64,000 bases of DNA from Populus alba (GCF_005239225.2 NC_133288.1:15134169-15198168), one strand, 5' to 3'; positions 1 through 12,509 are shown, numbered from the stretch's first letter. Notes: a model not told the origin generated them from the sequence alone. Numbers and translations: made by a program.

Positions 1-100
1 TTATAAGGAATTGAACATCAGTTACAGAATTTTGGTTTACAAAAAAAAATTTCAGATTTCCAAAATAAGATGGAACTTGAAATTTGTTTTGATATGTTAA

Positions 101-424
101 ATGCTTTTTGGAAAAGAAAACAATATGTTATTGATCTTTCCTATGAAGATAACTTTTTCTGAAAATCAAATATCTACAAAAGCAAGACCAATCCAAATAA
201 ATGTTGAATTAGAACAACATTGTAGACTCGAAATCAAAGATTTAGAGTCTAAATGTCTTATCCAAAAGTGCAGATCACCTTGGTTATGTGTTGGATTTTA
301 TGTGAACAAAAAATATGAAATAGAAAGAGGCACGCCTGAACTTGTCATCAATTACAAATCACTAAAAAGAGCTCTAAAGTGGATTAGAGCCCAATTGATT
401 TATTTTTTTTCATTGTTGAATTGA
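101..424 (+). pseudogene. Endogenous pararetrovirus (Caulimoviridae) reverse transcriptase fragment
   Basis: The 107-residue reading frame matches the start of a plant pararetrovirus reverse transcriptase. Seen: an acidic stretch ending in EIKDLESKCLIQ, then SPWLCVGFYVNKK, EIERGTPELVINYKSLKRAL and KWIR. These correspond to the family pattern CxxEIxxLLxKxLIxxSxSPWSxxAFYVNxxxEIxRGxxRLVINYKxLNxALxWIRYPIP. The frame stops directly after KWIR, where the family continues toward the YxDD catalytic region, so catalytic residues are absent and the piece cannot be active. Aromatic and charged spacing points to Caulimoviridae (petuvirus/florendovirus-like) rather than Ty3 elements, by recall only. Bases 1-100 may continue the relic beyond the window edge. 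Further viral ORFs were not found downstream. Confidence 0.75.
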
Positions 425-629
425 AAGAAAAGAGTAACAAAAGTAGGTAAAATTGATGGCAAATATGTAATTTGTTTGAAAATTTCATTTTCATCCCTTA
501 TCTTTTTAAGCAATTAAGTCTTGGTCCCTATAATTTTCAAAAAATATTTTTTGATACCAAACTTCATTTTCCCCCCTTTTCAGTCCTTTTTGGGGTGGAG
601 GAAAGAGATGTGGTCGCTGGATTACAACT

Positions 630-3060
630 TAGAAAAAGAAAGTTGTCATCAGAGAAGATTTAGGCCACCAAAACATATATTTTTTTGTCAAAAGGCTCCA
701 CATAATGAGGGGGGTTAAGATTATATGTTTTTTTTTACATTGAAAACACCTAAAAAAACATATCTAAACTCAGGAAGATTTTTTATTTTGGGTTTGGGGC
801 TAGTTTTTAAAGGCCATAATTTGGTTTAATAAGGTTTTTAACGTGTTTTGTAGGTGTTTTAGATCAAAAACAAGTTGAGAATATGCTTTTGGATGGAAAA
901 AACCATGAATTATGTTTTTCCATCCACCACAATGGCTGAATTCTGGGATAATAGACGACGCATCGTCTACTGCAACACACAACGCATTGTCTATTAAAAA
1001 AACACATTATGTCATCCACCCCTCCAACTAAAAAAATATAGGCCCATACACGAGCCTTTTCTATTTGGGCCACGTGCATGGTCTGGCCGCATTTTTTTTT
1101 CTTTTTAAAAATTTTAAATTAATTCTTATTTTTATATGTATTGTGCTTTTAAGAAAAATAAATTAATATTTTAATCAGTACCCCTTCTCTATGATTTTTT
1201 TGTTTGTTTATTTAGCTTTTTTTTCTTAAAGAACAATTATTTTTTTAATTATATTAGATGTGTTTAATTTGTTAAGAAGTTAGTATGACTCATTTGTAGT
1301 TTTTTTCAATGTATTTTATTTAGATTAAATATTTGTTTTATAATTGTTTGAATATGTGCAACCTTACATAATATTTGTTTTTTAATTTCATTAAATAAAT
1401 TTCATATGAGTATCGATCTCTATTATAAATTGATTTTAATAAACAAATTTACTAAACACAACTAGTTAAATAATGCATGTTGCGCTATTAATTATCGTGA
1501 TTTGTCTCTCAATTTTTTCACTTACATTGTTATTTACTTATTTATAGTTAATGACTTTTTTTCCATTTATTTACATAATAATTCATGATTTATTTAATTT
1601 AATGCGTGCATAAGTTTTATGATTTACATTTATGACTTTTTTAATGTAAAAAAAAACATGTTGAAAAATTCTACTTCAATTTTTTTATAATGTATTAATG
1701 TTTTCGATTTAATCCTTATTCTTATGATTCTTTTTCATTAACCCTTTTATAAAAGTTTAATTTTTTTTTTAATGTCAACCTCCAATCAAGGTTGAAAGTG
1801 TATTTTTTTTTTTCATCCTCAATCTTTTGGTTTTTGTTTTCTCTCTTTTTTTTTCATTTTAATTCTCAAAGTGAAAATTTATTGTTGCTCTTTAATTTAT
1901 TTTTTATTTTGATTATAACCTTCATTCTTTTCATTGTTATTTTTAATTTTAGATTTATTGTTTGTAATGTTTTTTTTTTTTATTTCATCTTCAATATTTT
2001 ATTTTCTAGGAATTAAACTTTATGATCACGTCATGTATGGTGTTTCAGGTCTAATGACCTGGTTCAAGTGTTGACATCTTTTTTTTTGTTTGTTTTTTTT
2101 TATACATATCACCATTCAAAATTGTTTTTTTTTTTCAAATTTTTTTTTTCTATTGAATTATCCTGTTATCATGACCTAGAACACGAGTTTGTAAGGTTAA
2201 TTTGAACTAGCTTATCCTTTAATATCTAGATTACATGTCTACCTTGCTTGCTCGGTTGGCTTGACCTCATTCTTCTTGTTTTTTTCTTTAGTTTTGATTT
2301 TTTTTAGTTTGAAACTTTTTTATATTTTTAAGTTTGTATTTCACTTCCCTATGATTTGTTTTTCTTATTTATCTTTTTTAAATAGTGATTATTTGTTTTA
2401 ATTATATTGGATATGCTTAAATTTTGAAGAGATTAATATGATTCTTTTGTAATTTTTATATATTAAATTTATTTTTAGAGATAAAAAAACATTTATTTCT
2501 TATAATATTTTTAATACATGTAGCCTTGCATCATCTGTTTTTTTTTTCTTTTTACCTTGTTCAATAAATCTTATGTGTGTGTCAATTTTTATTTCAAATT
2601 AATTTTAATAAAAAAATCATTAAACAAAACCAAGTAATAACCCATATTGCGATATTAACATGATTTACATTTGTCTCTTAATTTTTTCAATTTTGTTTTT
2701 GTTTAAGAAAGAAATTACAAAGTTTAAATTGGTTTGTTGGGGTGTCTTTTTTCTATTTTTTCAATCGAACTTGACTTTTTTGTTATTTATTTTTTTTCTC
2801 ATATTGTAAAAAAAAAGAAATAGTTTAAAAGAAAAGTCATGCTATTAAATTTTATAAAATCAGTGGATATGTTCACAGGTTTGGCTGATTGACATAATTT
2901 ATAAATTGCATATGAACCTATAAAATCAATCAATTTAGTTTGAACTAACTCTTGTGTAATTTAATTGTAAACTAGAGATAGGTAAATAGGTCGGGAGATT
3001 TCAAGATTGTGCTATTTCCAGATTGGTTGGAGCATCTGTCTATTTTTGTATTTGAATTTT
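630..3060. repeat. X0: partial and rearranged copy of the X repeat block
   Basis: Positions 630-750 match 8650-8760 and 19730-19840, and 1650-2220 match 8860-9310 and 19930-20480. Shared words include the run around 'caacctccaatc' and 'cattcttttcattg'. The tail at 2940-3040 (with 'aactagagata') matches 20490-20550. X0 carries extra DNA relative to X2 at about 760-1640 and 2220-2930. These two pieces are themselves related: 1430-1520 resembles 2600-2700. No open coding region is present. This is X remnant upstream of the 3' flank of EXO1, in the same order as X2 to EXO2. Confidence 0.7.
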
Positions 3061-3406
3061 CGTTTTTTTAATTAATTATTTACAGTAAAATGGGAAAAAC
3101 TATCTTTATATCCAACGACGTCATTTTAAGGTTTGACAAGCAATGTGCAACAGTGATTATGAATGAAAAATGCAATTTATGTTTGTTAATTGTTGATGAT
3201 ACAGAACAATAAACAAGAAGAAATGAATATTAATTTCATGATTACGAATCTGAATTGAATCATCATATTCAAGAGGCAACATTAATTCAAACATGCTTAA
3301 ATTTTGATTTCATTTATAATTGAATGAAAGAATGATTAAATCAAAGAATAATCTCTCCTACAGCTCTACGGTACTCTCATACACACTAATGCGATGCGAT
3401 CCCTTT

Positions 3407-4366
3407 TCAAATTAAAGTGGAACAAGTTGAAGTTGAAGGGTCAAATAAAGCTGGAAGCACGTATTTCCTTCCATTAACACCATGAGCATTATAGCTAGCA
3501 CCAGTTGCAGAGTCCACTAACAAATCCCCAGCATAACCAGGATACGCACCCTTACCATAGACCCCAGGACAGGCAGACGCGGCCTCCAGAGGAGCCTCCT
3601 TCGGGCCCTGGAAATAGCCATTTTCAAAGGGGTTTGTTGCAGTCCCAGCCAAAAGACTAGCCAGATTGATCACCATACCATCAAGACCCACATCATTGTT
3701 GGGTGCAACCAATGGAGGGTTCTGTGGTCCATAGATTGGCTGGTGGAATGGCCACGCACATTGGCCGGGGCATTGAGTCTCAGAGTTACCGACCCAAATG
3801 TAAGCAAATTTAGATCTCTTACCGTTGATTGTTTTAGCACTCGAAGAGGACCCATGAGTGCCACATTTACTAGAGCAAAACCCTTCAACAGCAACATCGG
3901 ATGATGTCAAAACAACATTGATTGCACCCTTTTGACCACCCTTCGATGCTAGCTGCACGATTTGCTTGCTGGAGAGCGATTTCCCCAACGAATAGCTCTC
4001 GTCTAAAATCTGTGCTCCTACGGAGAGGAGAGGAGGAGAGGTTTTCTTCGTCTTGACAAGGTTGTAATATTTCTCAGTGGCTTTCCACCACGTGGCCACA
4101 GAGGGTTGGGCTGTTGTGGGTCTTCTAGAAGAGACAGAGGCAATAAAATCTGAGACAATGGCACGCTGAGATGGCTTAAACTTGCCATACCAGATCAAGT
4201 TGATAGAAACTTCACTGGTGAGAAGAGGGCCATTGTGGTATTGAAATAACAAGGGATCCTGGCTTTGATCTGACACGGAGAAGGTCCTTGCTGCTGAGCT
4301 GAATTCTATAATAGAGATTAACAGAGCAAGTTGAAGAAGAGAATGTGAAGAAAGAAAGGATGCCAT
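3407..4366 (-). CDS. EXORDIUM-like secreted protein, copy 1 (PHI-1 family)
   Basis: Intron-less 319-residue protein of the EXORDIUM/phosphate-induced protein 1 family (PHI-1 domain, Pfam PF04674). Family members are apoplastic proteins linked to brassinosteroid-dependent cell expansion and carbon status; no enzymatic reaction is established. Residues 1-26 form a signal peptide with a hydrophobic core ([11 protein letters not shown]) and an SSAA cleavage region. The PHI-1 domain follows: YHNGPLLT and INLIWYGKF at about 43-63, WWK/TEKYY near 93-101, the [10 protein letters not shown] cysteine pair, [20 protein letters not shown], then [21 protein letters not shown] and a C-terminal cysteine four residues from the end. 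Length and motif order are normal for the family. The start is the first ATG, directly before the signal peptide. It differs from copy 2 at four residues (E21/Q, S51/G, L283/I, T288/S). Which Arabidopsis EXO/EXL member is closest was not determined. Confidence 0.96.
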   Translation of the reverse strand: MASFLSSHSLLQLALLISIIEFSSAARTFSVSDQSQDPLLFQYHNGPLLTSEVSINLIWYGKFKPSQRAIVSDFIASVSSRRPTTAQPSVATWWKATEKYYNLVKTKKTSPPLLSVGAQILDESYSLGKSLSSKQIVQLASKGGQKGAINVVLTSSDVAVEGFCSSKCGTHGSSSSAKTINGKRSKFAYIWVGNSETQCPGQCAWPFHQPIYGPQNPPLVAPNNDVGLDGMVINLASLLAGTATNPFENGYFQGPKEAPLEAASACPGVYGKGAYPGYAGDLLVDSATGASYNAHGVNGRKYVLPALFDPSTSTCSTLI

Positions 4367-4438
4367 GATTGATCTGATGATCGGTAGTGATGGAAGAGAG
4401 GATTTTGTGAGTGGAGAGAAACGGAGGAGGAGATTGGG

Positions 4439-4446
4439 TATATATA
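4439..4446 (-). promoter_or_regulatory. TATA box of EXO-like 1
   Basis: A TATATATA octamer lies 73 bases upstream of the ATG on the minus strand, which fits a leader of roughly 40 bases. The same box at the same spacing is in the copy 2 promoter (22114-22121). Shared upstream sequence continues to about 4630 and then stops. Confidence 0.7.
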
Positions 4447-4658
4447 GTCTCAGGGAAGAGTTGAAATCCTGGGGAGGGAAGCTACGCGGAGAGCGGGTTG
4501 AGAATTGAAAGTGGCCAGTGGTGACATGACAGATAAATAGCGCGTTTTTTCATTGCTAACCTGATGCTGGCTGCTCTCGTTTTCAACTGCATCAATTGTT
4601 AACATTACAGTGCTTGGCCAGCTAAGAGGACCGAAAGTGAATGAGATAGCTTTTTGTC

Positions 4659-4751
4659 GACAGCTCCGCTCATGACGCCGCGAAAAAACCTCACACGAAG
4701 TGCCCGTGAATTTTGAGGACAGCTCCGCTCGCGAAAAAACCTCACACGAAG
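4659..4751. repeat. Short CpG-rich direct repeat upstream of EXO-like 1
   Basis: The words 'gacagctccgctc' and 'gcgaaaaaacctcacacgaag' occur at 4659-4700 and again at 4718-4751. The second copy lacks an 8-base interior segment. The block is richer in CG dinucleotides than its surroundings and is absent from the EXO2 promoter, which diverges at this point. It may be a breakpoint filler or a remnant of inserted DNA. Confidence 0.75.
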
Positions 4752-4899
4752 ATTAGGTTTTCCATTGCTTGGTTAATAGGTTTGACTAGTGGTTGTTCTA
4801 ATCGCCTAAAAAATAACTCTCTTGATATATTTAAATCAGTAATATGTATGTAGAGACAAACAAATAAAAAATTAAAAAAAATTAGGGAGTGTGCATCTC

Positions 4900-5150
4900 A
4901 TAGTTTTGAAATCCGGGATCCAGCCAACTCGGGACTGAAACCGGGCTAGGTTAAAGAAAAAATAAATGAAAGAAAATCCTGGTGTGATCTGGCTGACCCA
5001 ACGAGTTAACCCGGCGACCCGGTCAAGATCCGATCGCAAACTCGTTGTCTTTTATATTTTATATTTTTTTAACTAAAACGATTTCATTTTGATTTAAAAA
5101 AAAAAATTAAACCCAATCAATACCCGAAATCCAGTCTTATATCTAACTTA
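4900..5150. mobile_element. Small TIR element (ATAGTTTTGAAA family), right end deleted, in X1
   Basis: It begins with 'atagttttgaaatccggg' and contains the run of 'acccgg' and 'gagttaacccgg' words typical of a very common woody-plant repeat. In X2 the same element keeps its right end ('ttaaaactat', ending 16155) but has lost its left. The left flank here ('gtgcatctc') and the right flank in X2 ('gatgcatct') share 'tgcatct', a probable target duplication. In X1 a deletion between two 'tctta/tatct' words removed the right terminus. Related copies are at 29534-29830 and, as a fragment, at 23157-23200. Confidence 0.6.
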
Positions 5151-6779
5151 AATGGACCAGCCTGGTTTTGTGTGGCTTTTATATGATCTTTGACTCGCTA
5201 TAGCTGGGATTGTCTTCCTAGAAATTGTTTATTGGCCTTGAAAATTTTTCATGGAGAAAATATTATGTCATCGGTGAAGAAATTGATGTTTTAAGCTATT
5301 CATCCATTAAAAAAAAAAAAAAAAAAAGGTGTATGTCAATGCTATCCATGCTTTTTTTCAAAATAAGCAAGGCACACAAACCTAGCTTGCCACACCCAAC
5401 ACCAACTAAACTAATTTTTTTTTTTAATTTGTGTTTTTTTAATTGATATTTTTTAATATATATATTTTTATTAATTTTTTTTAATTTATATTTAAATCAA
5501 TATCTATTGTCTCTAATTTTTTTTTTTAGATTGTTTATTTAACTTTTTTTAAATAGTGATAATTTTGTAATTTTTTTATATGTGTTTAATGTTTGTAAGA
5601 TATTATTATAATTCATCTATATATTACATTTTATATTTTACATAAGTAAAACTTATTCTTAAAAATAAAAATTATTTATTCTTGATCATAAACAATGACC
5701 ATTAAAATTAAAAAAAAAAAAAAATTGAGCTTGACAAAACGATAACTTGTGCTAAGACACCAAAACTATAAGTAATCGAACCCTCACTCATCGCCTATAA
5801 AGAAACGCGAACGAGAAGTATGAAAGACATCATAAAGCTTAATTAATTCTTTGATAAGTCATAGTAGTTCAATGAAAAATCAAAAGGTATGAGCAAAACC
5901 TCACACACACAATAATAATTTCAAAATTAAAGTCTATCCCAAAAAAAACCCTAAATATAAGCTAAATAACCCTCTTTATAATTTGTCAAAACTTTATAAA
6001 CAATACTGGAAAAATAATAAAAGTATTCTAAATAAAATAGGAAAAAAAATCTTAAATCAATTAGGAAACTAATACAATTTTCGCATAGTGGCTTCTGGAC
6101 CTTTTCGCAAAGCCTTTCTTGTCTCCGATTGCTTTAGAATTTTAAGTAAAAATAGAATAGGACTTTCAAAAACTTCAGGTAAAATTTTAGCTCGATGCAT
6201 TGCTAACAACTATGATTTAAAAATGATAATTGTTAGAGTAAAACTGTATTAGGAAAACAAACCCCAAACCGCCTCTAATGCCAAAATTAATTAGCCCATC
6301 ATTGTGAAATAATTAGGCTCATGCTGTAGATGGATCGAACTCCTCTTGCACATATATTAGATTGACTAAGATCTGATTATCACTTGTTGAAGTTGTAACT
6401 TTCTTAAAATTCACTTTAGATCAATTACTCTAAATATGCTCATTGAATGCATCTTTAAGCTTCTTTACCCTTGATCTTGTAATTGGACCGATCTGAACTT
6501 CTAGTAGATTATTTGATGTAGTTTGGATTGTATTAATCATGATACTCACAATAATGTTCTATTTTTCTACTATATTAAAAATTAACTTGAGATCATAGAT
6601 GTTTTTATTAATGCACATGATCCTTGTTTTATTTTATTAAATATAAACATTGGATTTTCAATTTATAGTTATATTTTTTACTTGATGTCACAAAACATGT
6701 TAACACATACTCATTCATTCTTTTGCATTATAAATTTTTTGTATCTGACCCGCAACGAGGTGAATTGAATAGATGTGTT

Positions 6780-7330
6780 AACACCTTTTGTTTCACATTT
6801 ATTGATGACATAAATGATTCTCGATTTATTTAATTAAATTATTGTATATGCTTTTTTTATGATTAGGATTTTTTTAGTCAAAAGAAATGTTGAAAAGGCT
6901 GTATATATTTTTTTTTTGCCAAAACAAATTATCCAATCCATGACAAAGCATGAGTCAAATAGCTAGTTTAGCCTATTTGGTGAAACTAATCGGTGCATAT
7001 GTCATGATTCTATTCTAAATTCATCACAACTTAATGGGTCCGAAGATGATATTTAATCTTATAGATGCATTAACACCTCTTTGTTTTTGCATTTATTAGC
7101 ACAAATAATTCTTGATTTATTTAATTGAATTTATGTATAAGCTTTTTTAATTTATTTATGATTAGGATTTTTTTTAGTAAAAAAAAACACTGAAAAAGTA
7201 TGCTTATTTTTATATTTTTTTATCTAATTCACAGTGAAGCATTGGTCAAATAGCTAGTTTAGTCTATTTGGTGAAACTGGTCGGTGGATATACCATGATT
7301 CTATTCTGAATCCCTCATAACTTAATGGGC
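6780..7330. repeat. Internal ~290-bp tandem pair inside X1
   Basis: Two degenerate units share, in order, 'cttgatttatttaatt', 'tgattaggatttttt', 'caaatagctagttta', 'ctatttggtgaaact' and 'atgattctattct'. The same pair is in X2 (about 17740-18320), so it predates the segmental duplication. Single related fragments occur at 1540-1680 and 8800-8890. Confidence 0.7.
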
Positions 7331-7525
7331 CTAATTTATTATTATAGAAAACAATTTAATCCAAAATTAATAAATATCGACCTGATCTGATTTGACCTGA
7401 ATTAGTGAATATTATTTGGAGAGTTACCTTATCCTAATATGTAATGGATAAAATATGGATATTATCAAATCCAATATAAAACACACACACACATGTGTAT
7501 ACTATTTATAATTTTATCATTTAAT

Positions 7526-7549
7526 ATATATATATATATATATATATAT
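7526..7549. repeat. (TA)n microsatellite in X1
   Basis: A pure TA run, also present but shorter in X2 near 18602-18621. A CA run precedes it at about 7483-7494. Confidence 0.9.
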
Positions 7550-8149
7550 TAACTATTTTATTTTTTATTACATAATAAATAATAGTTAGATGATGAATAT
7601 CCAAAATCGATAAATAATTTATAGATATCTAAATTTTTTATTCAATAAATTAACTATTTAATTGTCTTTTATTTACTATTTTTTATTCAATACCATTTTA
7701 ATTAAGGCACGCTAAAATAAAGAAGAGTTAATTAATATTTGGAAAATATTGGAGCTGCTTTACTGGAATATTATGATGGCACCGCGGCTAGTCGAAGGTC
7801 TAAAAGCTTTGAAGAAGTTAGGGTTAGGCAAAATCCAAGTAAAAATTTAATGGGTCATTTTTTGAAATAGCGCAATAAGATAAAAAAATAGAAAAGGTTA
7901 TAGGAAAATAGCAACGCTCGATCTTATTAATTAATAATACAACGACAAATATGAACCAATTCTCATTGAAAATCATTTCCTCGCGAGTTGATAGTGGTAA
8001 AATATATTTATTTATTTATTTCAAAAGATTAATTTAATGCAAAGAATAAAAAATTATACCTGAGAAAACAATTATTAATGATCTGAAGAAAAACAAATTT
8101 AGATTATGCTTTTGAGAACAACACAACTATCATTTTAGGAACGATGTAA

Positions 8150-8300
8150 TTTATGAGAGGGTACTTAAAAATATAATAAAAATTACTTTTTAAAATAATT
8201 TTTTTGAATTATATTAAAATAATATATCTTTTATTTTTTAAAATTATTTTTAATATAAACACATTAAAACAATAAAAAATCATAAAAAAAAATTAATTTT
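8150..8300. mobile_element. AT-rich MITE-like repeat copy
   Basis: The stretch with 'aaaattatttttaatataaacacattaaaacaataaaaaatc' spacing belongs to a family with several copies in the window: 19245-19390, 22530-22690, 29390-29530, 30215-30365, 39000-39190, 46710-46920 and 49580-49735. The common core is a TTAACATCAAAATGATxTGAAAACAC-like centre flanked by poly-T/poly-A tracts. Clear terminal repeats or target duplications were not resolved by eye. Confidence 0.45.
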
Positions 8301-9312
8301 AAATAAAAAAATTCAAACTTTATCTGATCCATGTTTGATACAGGGCTAAGCATGCTATTTCTCAAAACTTTCTGCTCACTTCAGAGATCGAGACATTGCT
8401 TTATATGTTATGTAATTATAATCCTCACCTCCATATTTTCTTTTAAGAAATTTGATCCCATGGCCATCAAATTACACTCTGCCCATTCTTCAAAGATATT
8501 TTAATAATAAATGAAAACTAGATTTGGAAAACAAATTGATAAGCATAGAGAAAAGGCAAGACTCTTAGTCTTAAATTAATTCATTGCATTCAGTTTTCAG
8601 AACCCATTTGAAAAATTACCCAAGACTCGAAATTATTCAATAAATTAACAAGTTAGAGAGAGAAAGTTGTCACTAGAAAAAATTTAGACCATCAAAAAAT
8701 ATATTTTTTTGTCAAAAGATTCCACATAATGAGAAGGGTTAAGATAACGTGTTTTTTTACATTGAAAAAAAAAAAACATGTTGAAAAAAAAACATGTATT
8801 GATGTTTTTAATTTAACGCATGTATAAGTTTTATGATTTATATTTATGACTTTTTTAATGTAAAAAACATATTGAAAAATTCTACTTGTTCAATTTTTTT
8901 TTTTTATCATGTATTGATGTTTTCGATTTAATCCTTATTCTTATGATTCTTTTTCATTAACCCTTTTATAAAAATTAATTTTTTTTTTAATGTCAACCTC
9001 CAATCCAGGTTGATAGTGTATATTTTTTTTCATCCTCAATCTTTTGGTTTTTTTTTTGTTTTTGTGTTTTTCATTTTAAATCTCAAAGTGAAGATTTGTT
9101 GTTGCTCTTTAATTTATTTTTTTATTTTGATTATAACCTTCATTCTTTTCATTGATATTTTTAATTTTAGATTTCTTGTTTGTAATTTTTTTTTAATTTA
9201 ATTTTCTATGGATTGGACTTTACGATCATGTCATGTAAGGTGTTTCAAGTCTAATGACCTGGTTCAAGGGTTGACATCTTTTTTTATTTTTTTTATATCG
9301 CCATTAAATATT

Positions 9313-9815
9313 CACTACAAGATTTCACAGTTTTACCGACGGAAATATTCCGTCGGTGTGTGACTGAGAGTTCGTCGGTAAATTATTTATCGACTAAATT
9401 ACCGACGGAATATGCCCGTCGGCTTACCTTTCGTCGGTAATTTCCCATTCCGTCGCTATATCGGTCAGAAATACAAAAAAAAACATTTCCCGACGGTTTT
9501 ACAGACGAAAATTGCACGCAAAAAAAAAAAGTTTCCCGCTTGAAATATACTGATGGTAAATACTCCGTCGGTGATATAGTGTATGACCGACGACCCATAT
9601 CCGTCAGTAAATTTGTCAGTGAGGGTTTGAAATACCGACCGAATACATCCGTTTGTAAATTCATCGGTACGTTTGGCAGCTACTGTCAAATGCCGACGGC
9701 TTATTTCCGTCGGTAACTCTGTCGGTGAGTGTATGGAATACCGATCGAATGTATCCGTCTGGATATGCGTCGGTGATGCTAATACCGACGGATGTAGTCC
9801 GTCGGTAAAGCCCTT
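9313..9815. repeat. CACTA left terminal and subterminal repeats
   Basis: The 10-base terminus is followed by many copies of CCGTCGGTAA/TTACCGACGG in both orientations. Several form facing pairs, such as ACCGACGGAA with TTCCGTCGGT around 9334-9357, and similar pairs near 9402, 9693 and 9784. In En/Spm elements such subterminal motifs are binding sites for the element's own TnpA protein. No long ORF here is meaningful. Confidence 0.85.
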
Positions 9816-10027
9816 TGTAATTGTTTTTTTTTAATTTGTTTTTAAAAAAATATTTAGAATACATTAAAATGATATAAATTAATGGTAATAAAAACCAATT
9901 ATGCAAATAAAATTTATATTAAGCATCAAAAACAAAAAATGAAAGATAAATAATATTCAGTACAAAATGAATGTGTTTCAAAAAAACATTAAACGAAATT
10001 TTAAATGTAAATAATGTTTATTAAAAA

Positions 10028-11334
10028 TTAATATAAAGGAGGGGGAGAGGGAGGAGGCTGGCTGTTATTTGGCCAAAAAGGATTTGGCGCACATGTTCCA
10101 CCTTGTGCCATGTTCATGATCATTTGACAAAGCTCTTCATAGGCCACCCTTTGTCGTTTAGACTCCATTCTATGTTGTTCAGACTTTGCTCTTTGTTGTT
10201 CAGACGCCACTCTTTATTGTCTTGACTCCACACGTGTGTCTCCACAAACAGCTCCATAAGACTCGGCTCACGTCCAAGAGACGTAGCCTATAATGAAAAA
10301 AATTTATTAATAACAAATTAATTGAATGATATATTTCATTTAAATTAATCTTATCATCCGTTTCGCATGTGCAGTAAATGGAACGGAGTCGCCAGTGTGC
10401 GTTGTCACCGAGCCATGAATTGACCGATTTTGGTTGCTAGCACTAGACTATGAGCGTCGTGTGAACCGCTCAAACATCACGTGCTAAAGATAGTACGGCC
10501 ATATATCTTCCAGGATGTATATCAGTTTGAAATCTCTCCAAATCGCAACATTATTCCAACCTTGGAACCCACTATCCCTTGTAGTTTTTTTTGCTTTTTT
10601 TTGGGCTTCGTACCAAAAATCACGCAACCTACTTCACACATGAAAAAATTACATTTCGAAACATAAATTTTTTTGTAAAAACAAAGTTGTATTGTTGTCG
10701 ATGGTACCTAGTTGTCGCGTGATTTTCCCACACCCTCTTCACAACAGTGTTATGTTCATCGTTCCAGCAGAATCGATTCCGTGTATAAAAAAAATAATTT
10801 TTAAAAATGTTAATAATTTATTTACAATTAAATTAAGAATTTATTAGAAATAAGTTGAAAATTATATATTAACACAAACCTGAAATCTGAAAAACCATGC
10901 ATTGATTTGAGGCATCCATTCAGGATGTCTGAATATCTGACTCCATTGAAACAATGGAATCTCCATCGATGATTTAAACGCCGATGATATTACTCGGGCG
11001 GCCTCAATGTTTGTGAACCTGAAAAGAAATGAAACTAATTAAATAGTGACTTCATAAATTATGTTTTAAATCTGCTTTTTTAAAAAAAAAAAAAATTAAA
11101 ACCTTAACAAACTTACATTGAAAGATCGTCCTTCCAATGTGCCTCGTACTTGCGAGTAATTTGATTCCGCTGCGAAGGCACGTCGCTTCGACGCTGTGAA
11201 ATAGCGCTGGAAGAGGCAGCATCAGTTGACGGCGCAAGTGGTGTAGGTGCCTATTCTTGAGAGGCACCTAATGAAATATCATCCTCGCTGCTAGACGAAC
11301 TTGAAGTGACCGGACGTGAAGCTCTGGTTTTCAT
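10028..11334 (-). pseudogene. CACTA TnpA-like protein (Transposase_24 / Ptta-En-Spm family), broken
   Basis: Read from 11334 down, the ATG is followed by a Ser-rich acidic start, an in-frame TAG, then RNQITRKYEAHWKDDLSM (ends near 11117 at a GT). Next come a stretch with SQIFRHPEWMPQINAWF (about 11020-10880), NRFCWNDEHNTVVKRVWENHATTRY (about 10775-10700) and SIHGSVTTHTGDSVPF..AHAKRM (about 10420-10350). The last is EPSLMELFVETHV followed by a Gln/Arg-rich tail and a Pro-rich end (10280-10028). The HTGxSxxFxxHxKRM and PSxxELFxxTH motifs identify Transposase_24. The gene has at least one nonsense codon and a frameshift near 10215. In the family this protein binds the subterminal repeats and assists excision. 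Exact splice sites were only partly resolved. Confidence 0.7.
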
Positions 11335-11399
11335 TCTGTGCATCCAACTAATTTTATATAAATAATTATATAATTAAATTCAAATGTTAAAAAAAATTT

Positions 11400-12240
11400 G
11401 GCAGCACCTCCCCTATACTGGATACTACCCAAATCTACAAACCTGCAAATATTAACCATAGCCATAACCAATTGACTCAATCTATACTAATTGTTCCAAC
11501 ATATTCAATTACTAATCCTAAGGTAAATTCAATATTAACAATTACAATGCAACAAATTATTCAATAATTATGCCAATACAACAAAACAATAAATTCAAAA
11601 TAAATAGAAACAATTAAACACAAATCATGCAATAATAGAGTAAAATTAATAATTCTTCCAACATATTCAATTACTAATTCTAAGGTAAATTCAACATTAA
11701 CAATATTAATTCAACAAATTATTAAACATATTCAATTACTAATTCTAAGGTAAATTCAACATTAACAATATTAATTCAACAAATTATTAAATAATTATTC
11801 CAATACAACAATAAAATATATTCAATAAATTAAAAAGAATTATAGCCTAATAATTAAAATCAATGGAAACAATTAAACACAAATCATGCAATAATATAAA
11901 AAAAATTACTAATTCTAAGGTAAATTCAACATTAAACAATTATAATTCAACAAATTATTCAATAATTATGTCAATACAACAATAAAATATATTCAATAAA
12001 TTAAAAAAAAAATTATAAACTAACAATTAAAAACAGTGGAAATAATTAAACACAAATCATGCAATAATAGAGTAAAATTACTAATTATTCCAACATATGC
12101 AATTACTAATTCTAAGGTAAATTCAACATTTTCAACAAATATTCAACAAATTAACTAATAACAATTATGCCAACACAACAACAAAAAAATATTCAAAAAA
12201 TTCAAACAAAAAACTATAGACTTTAGGAAAGAAATATACA
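11400..12240. repeat. AT-rich degenerate tandem repeat inside the CACTA element
   Basis: The words 'ctaaggtaaattcaacatta' (about 11518, 11690, 11746, 11917, 12112) and 'aaacacaaatcatgcaataata' (about 11617, 11878, 12049) recur with a base period near 171, plus an inner ~56-base duplication. It lies upstream of the TnpA-like ATG, probably within the first intron or leader of that gene. Confidence 0.7.
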
Positions 12241-12509
12241 TACCTTAATAATATGTTGAATTCAAAACTTTATCTACATTACAAAAAAATACACCAAAAC
12301 AACAAAATAAAAAAAATAAAAACAACTAAAAATAAAATAAAATAAAATAGAAGAAAACACATATCTTTTAATGTGATGAAGATTCACAACAACAAATCTT
12401 GCTAGAGATTTTAGGTGAAAGCCTTGAAGGATTAAGAGGAAACAAGTCAAAATTTTGAGGTGAAAAACAGAGGAGAAGTAAAAATGAACTAAAGTGGCGG
12501 GCACTGGAA

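Larger units (their letters stand above)
4900..9312. repeat. X1: repeat-rich segmental duplication block
   Basis: About 4.4 kb colinear with X2 (16010-20355) at an offset of about 11 kb, at high identity throughout and with only small indels. It contains no intact gene. It includes the TIR element at its left, an internal tandem pair (6780-7030 and 7070-7330), a CA run near 7483, a (TA)n tract near 7526-7549, a MITE at about 8150-8300, and the 'gtcaacctccaatccagg' tail. The block seems to be old transposon debris that was later duplicated as a unit together with an EXO gene. Confidence 0.85.

Noticed and set aside
1792..2016. Phe-rich 74-residue frame (and a similar one at 9010-9201)
   Set aside because: Reads through poly-T repeat DNA shared by X0, X1 and X2; no real protein composition.
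3670..3897. 75-residue frame inside EXO-like 1 (and the same at 21345-21572)
   Set aside because: It is an alternative frame of the EXO coding sequence on the same strand.
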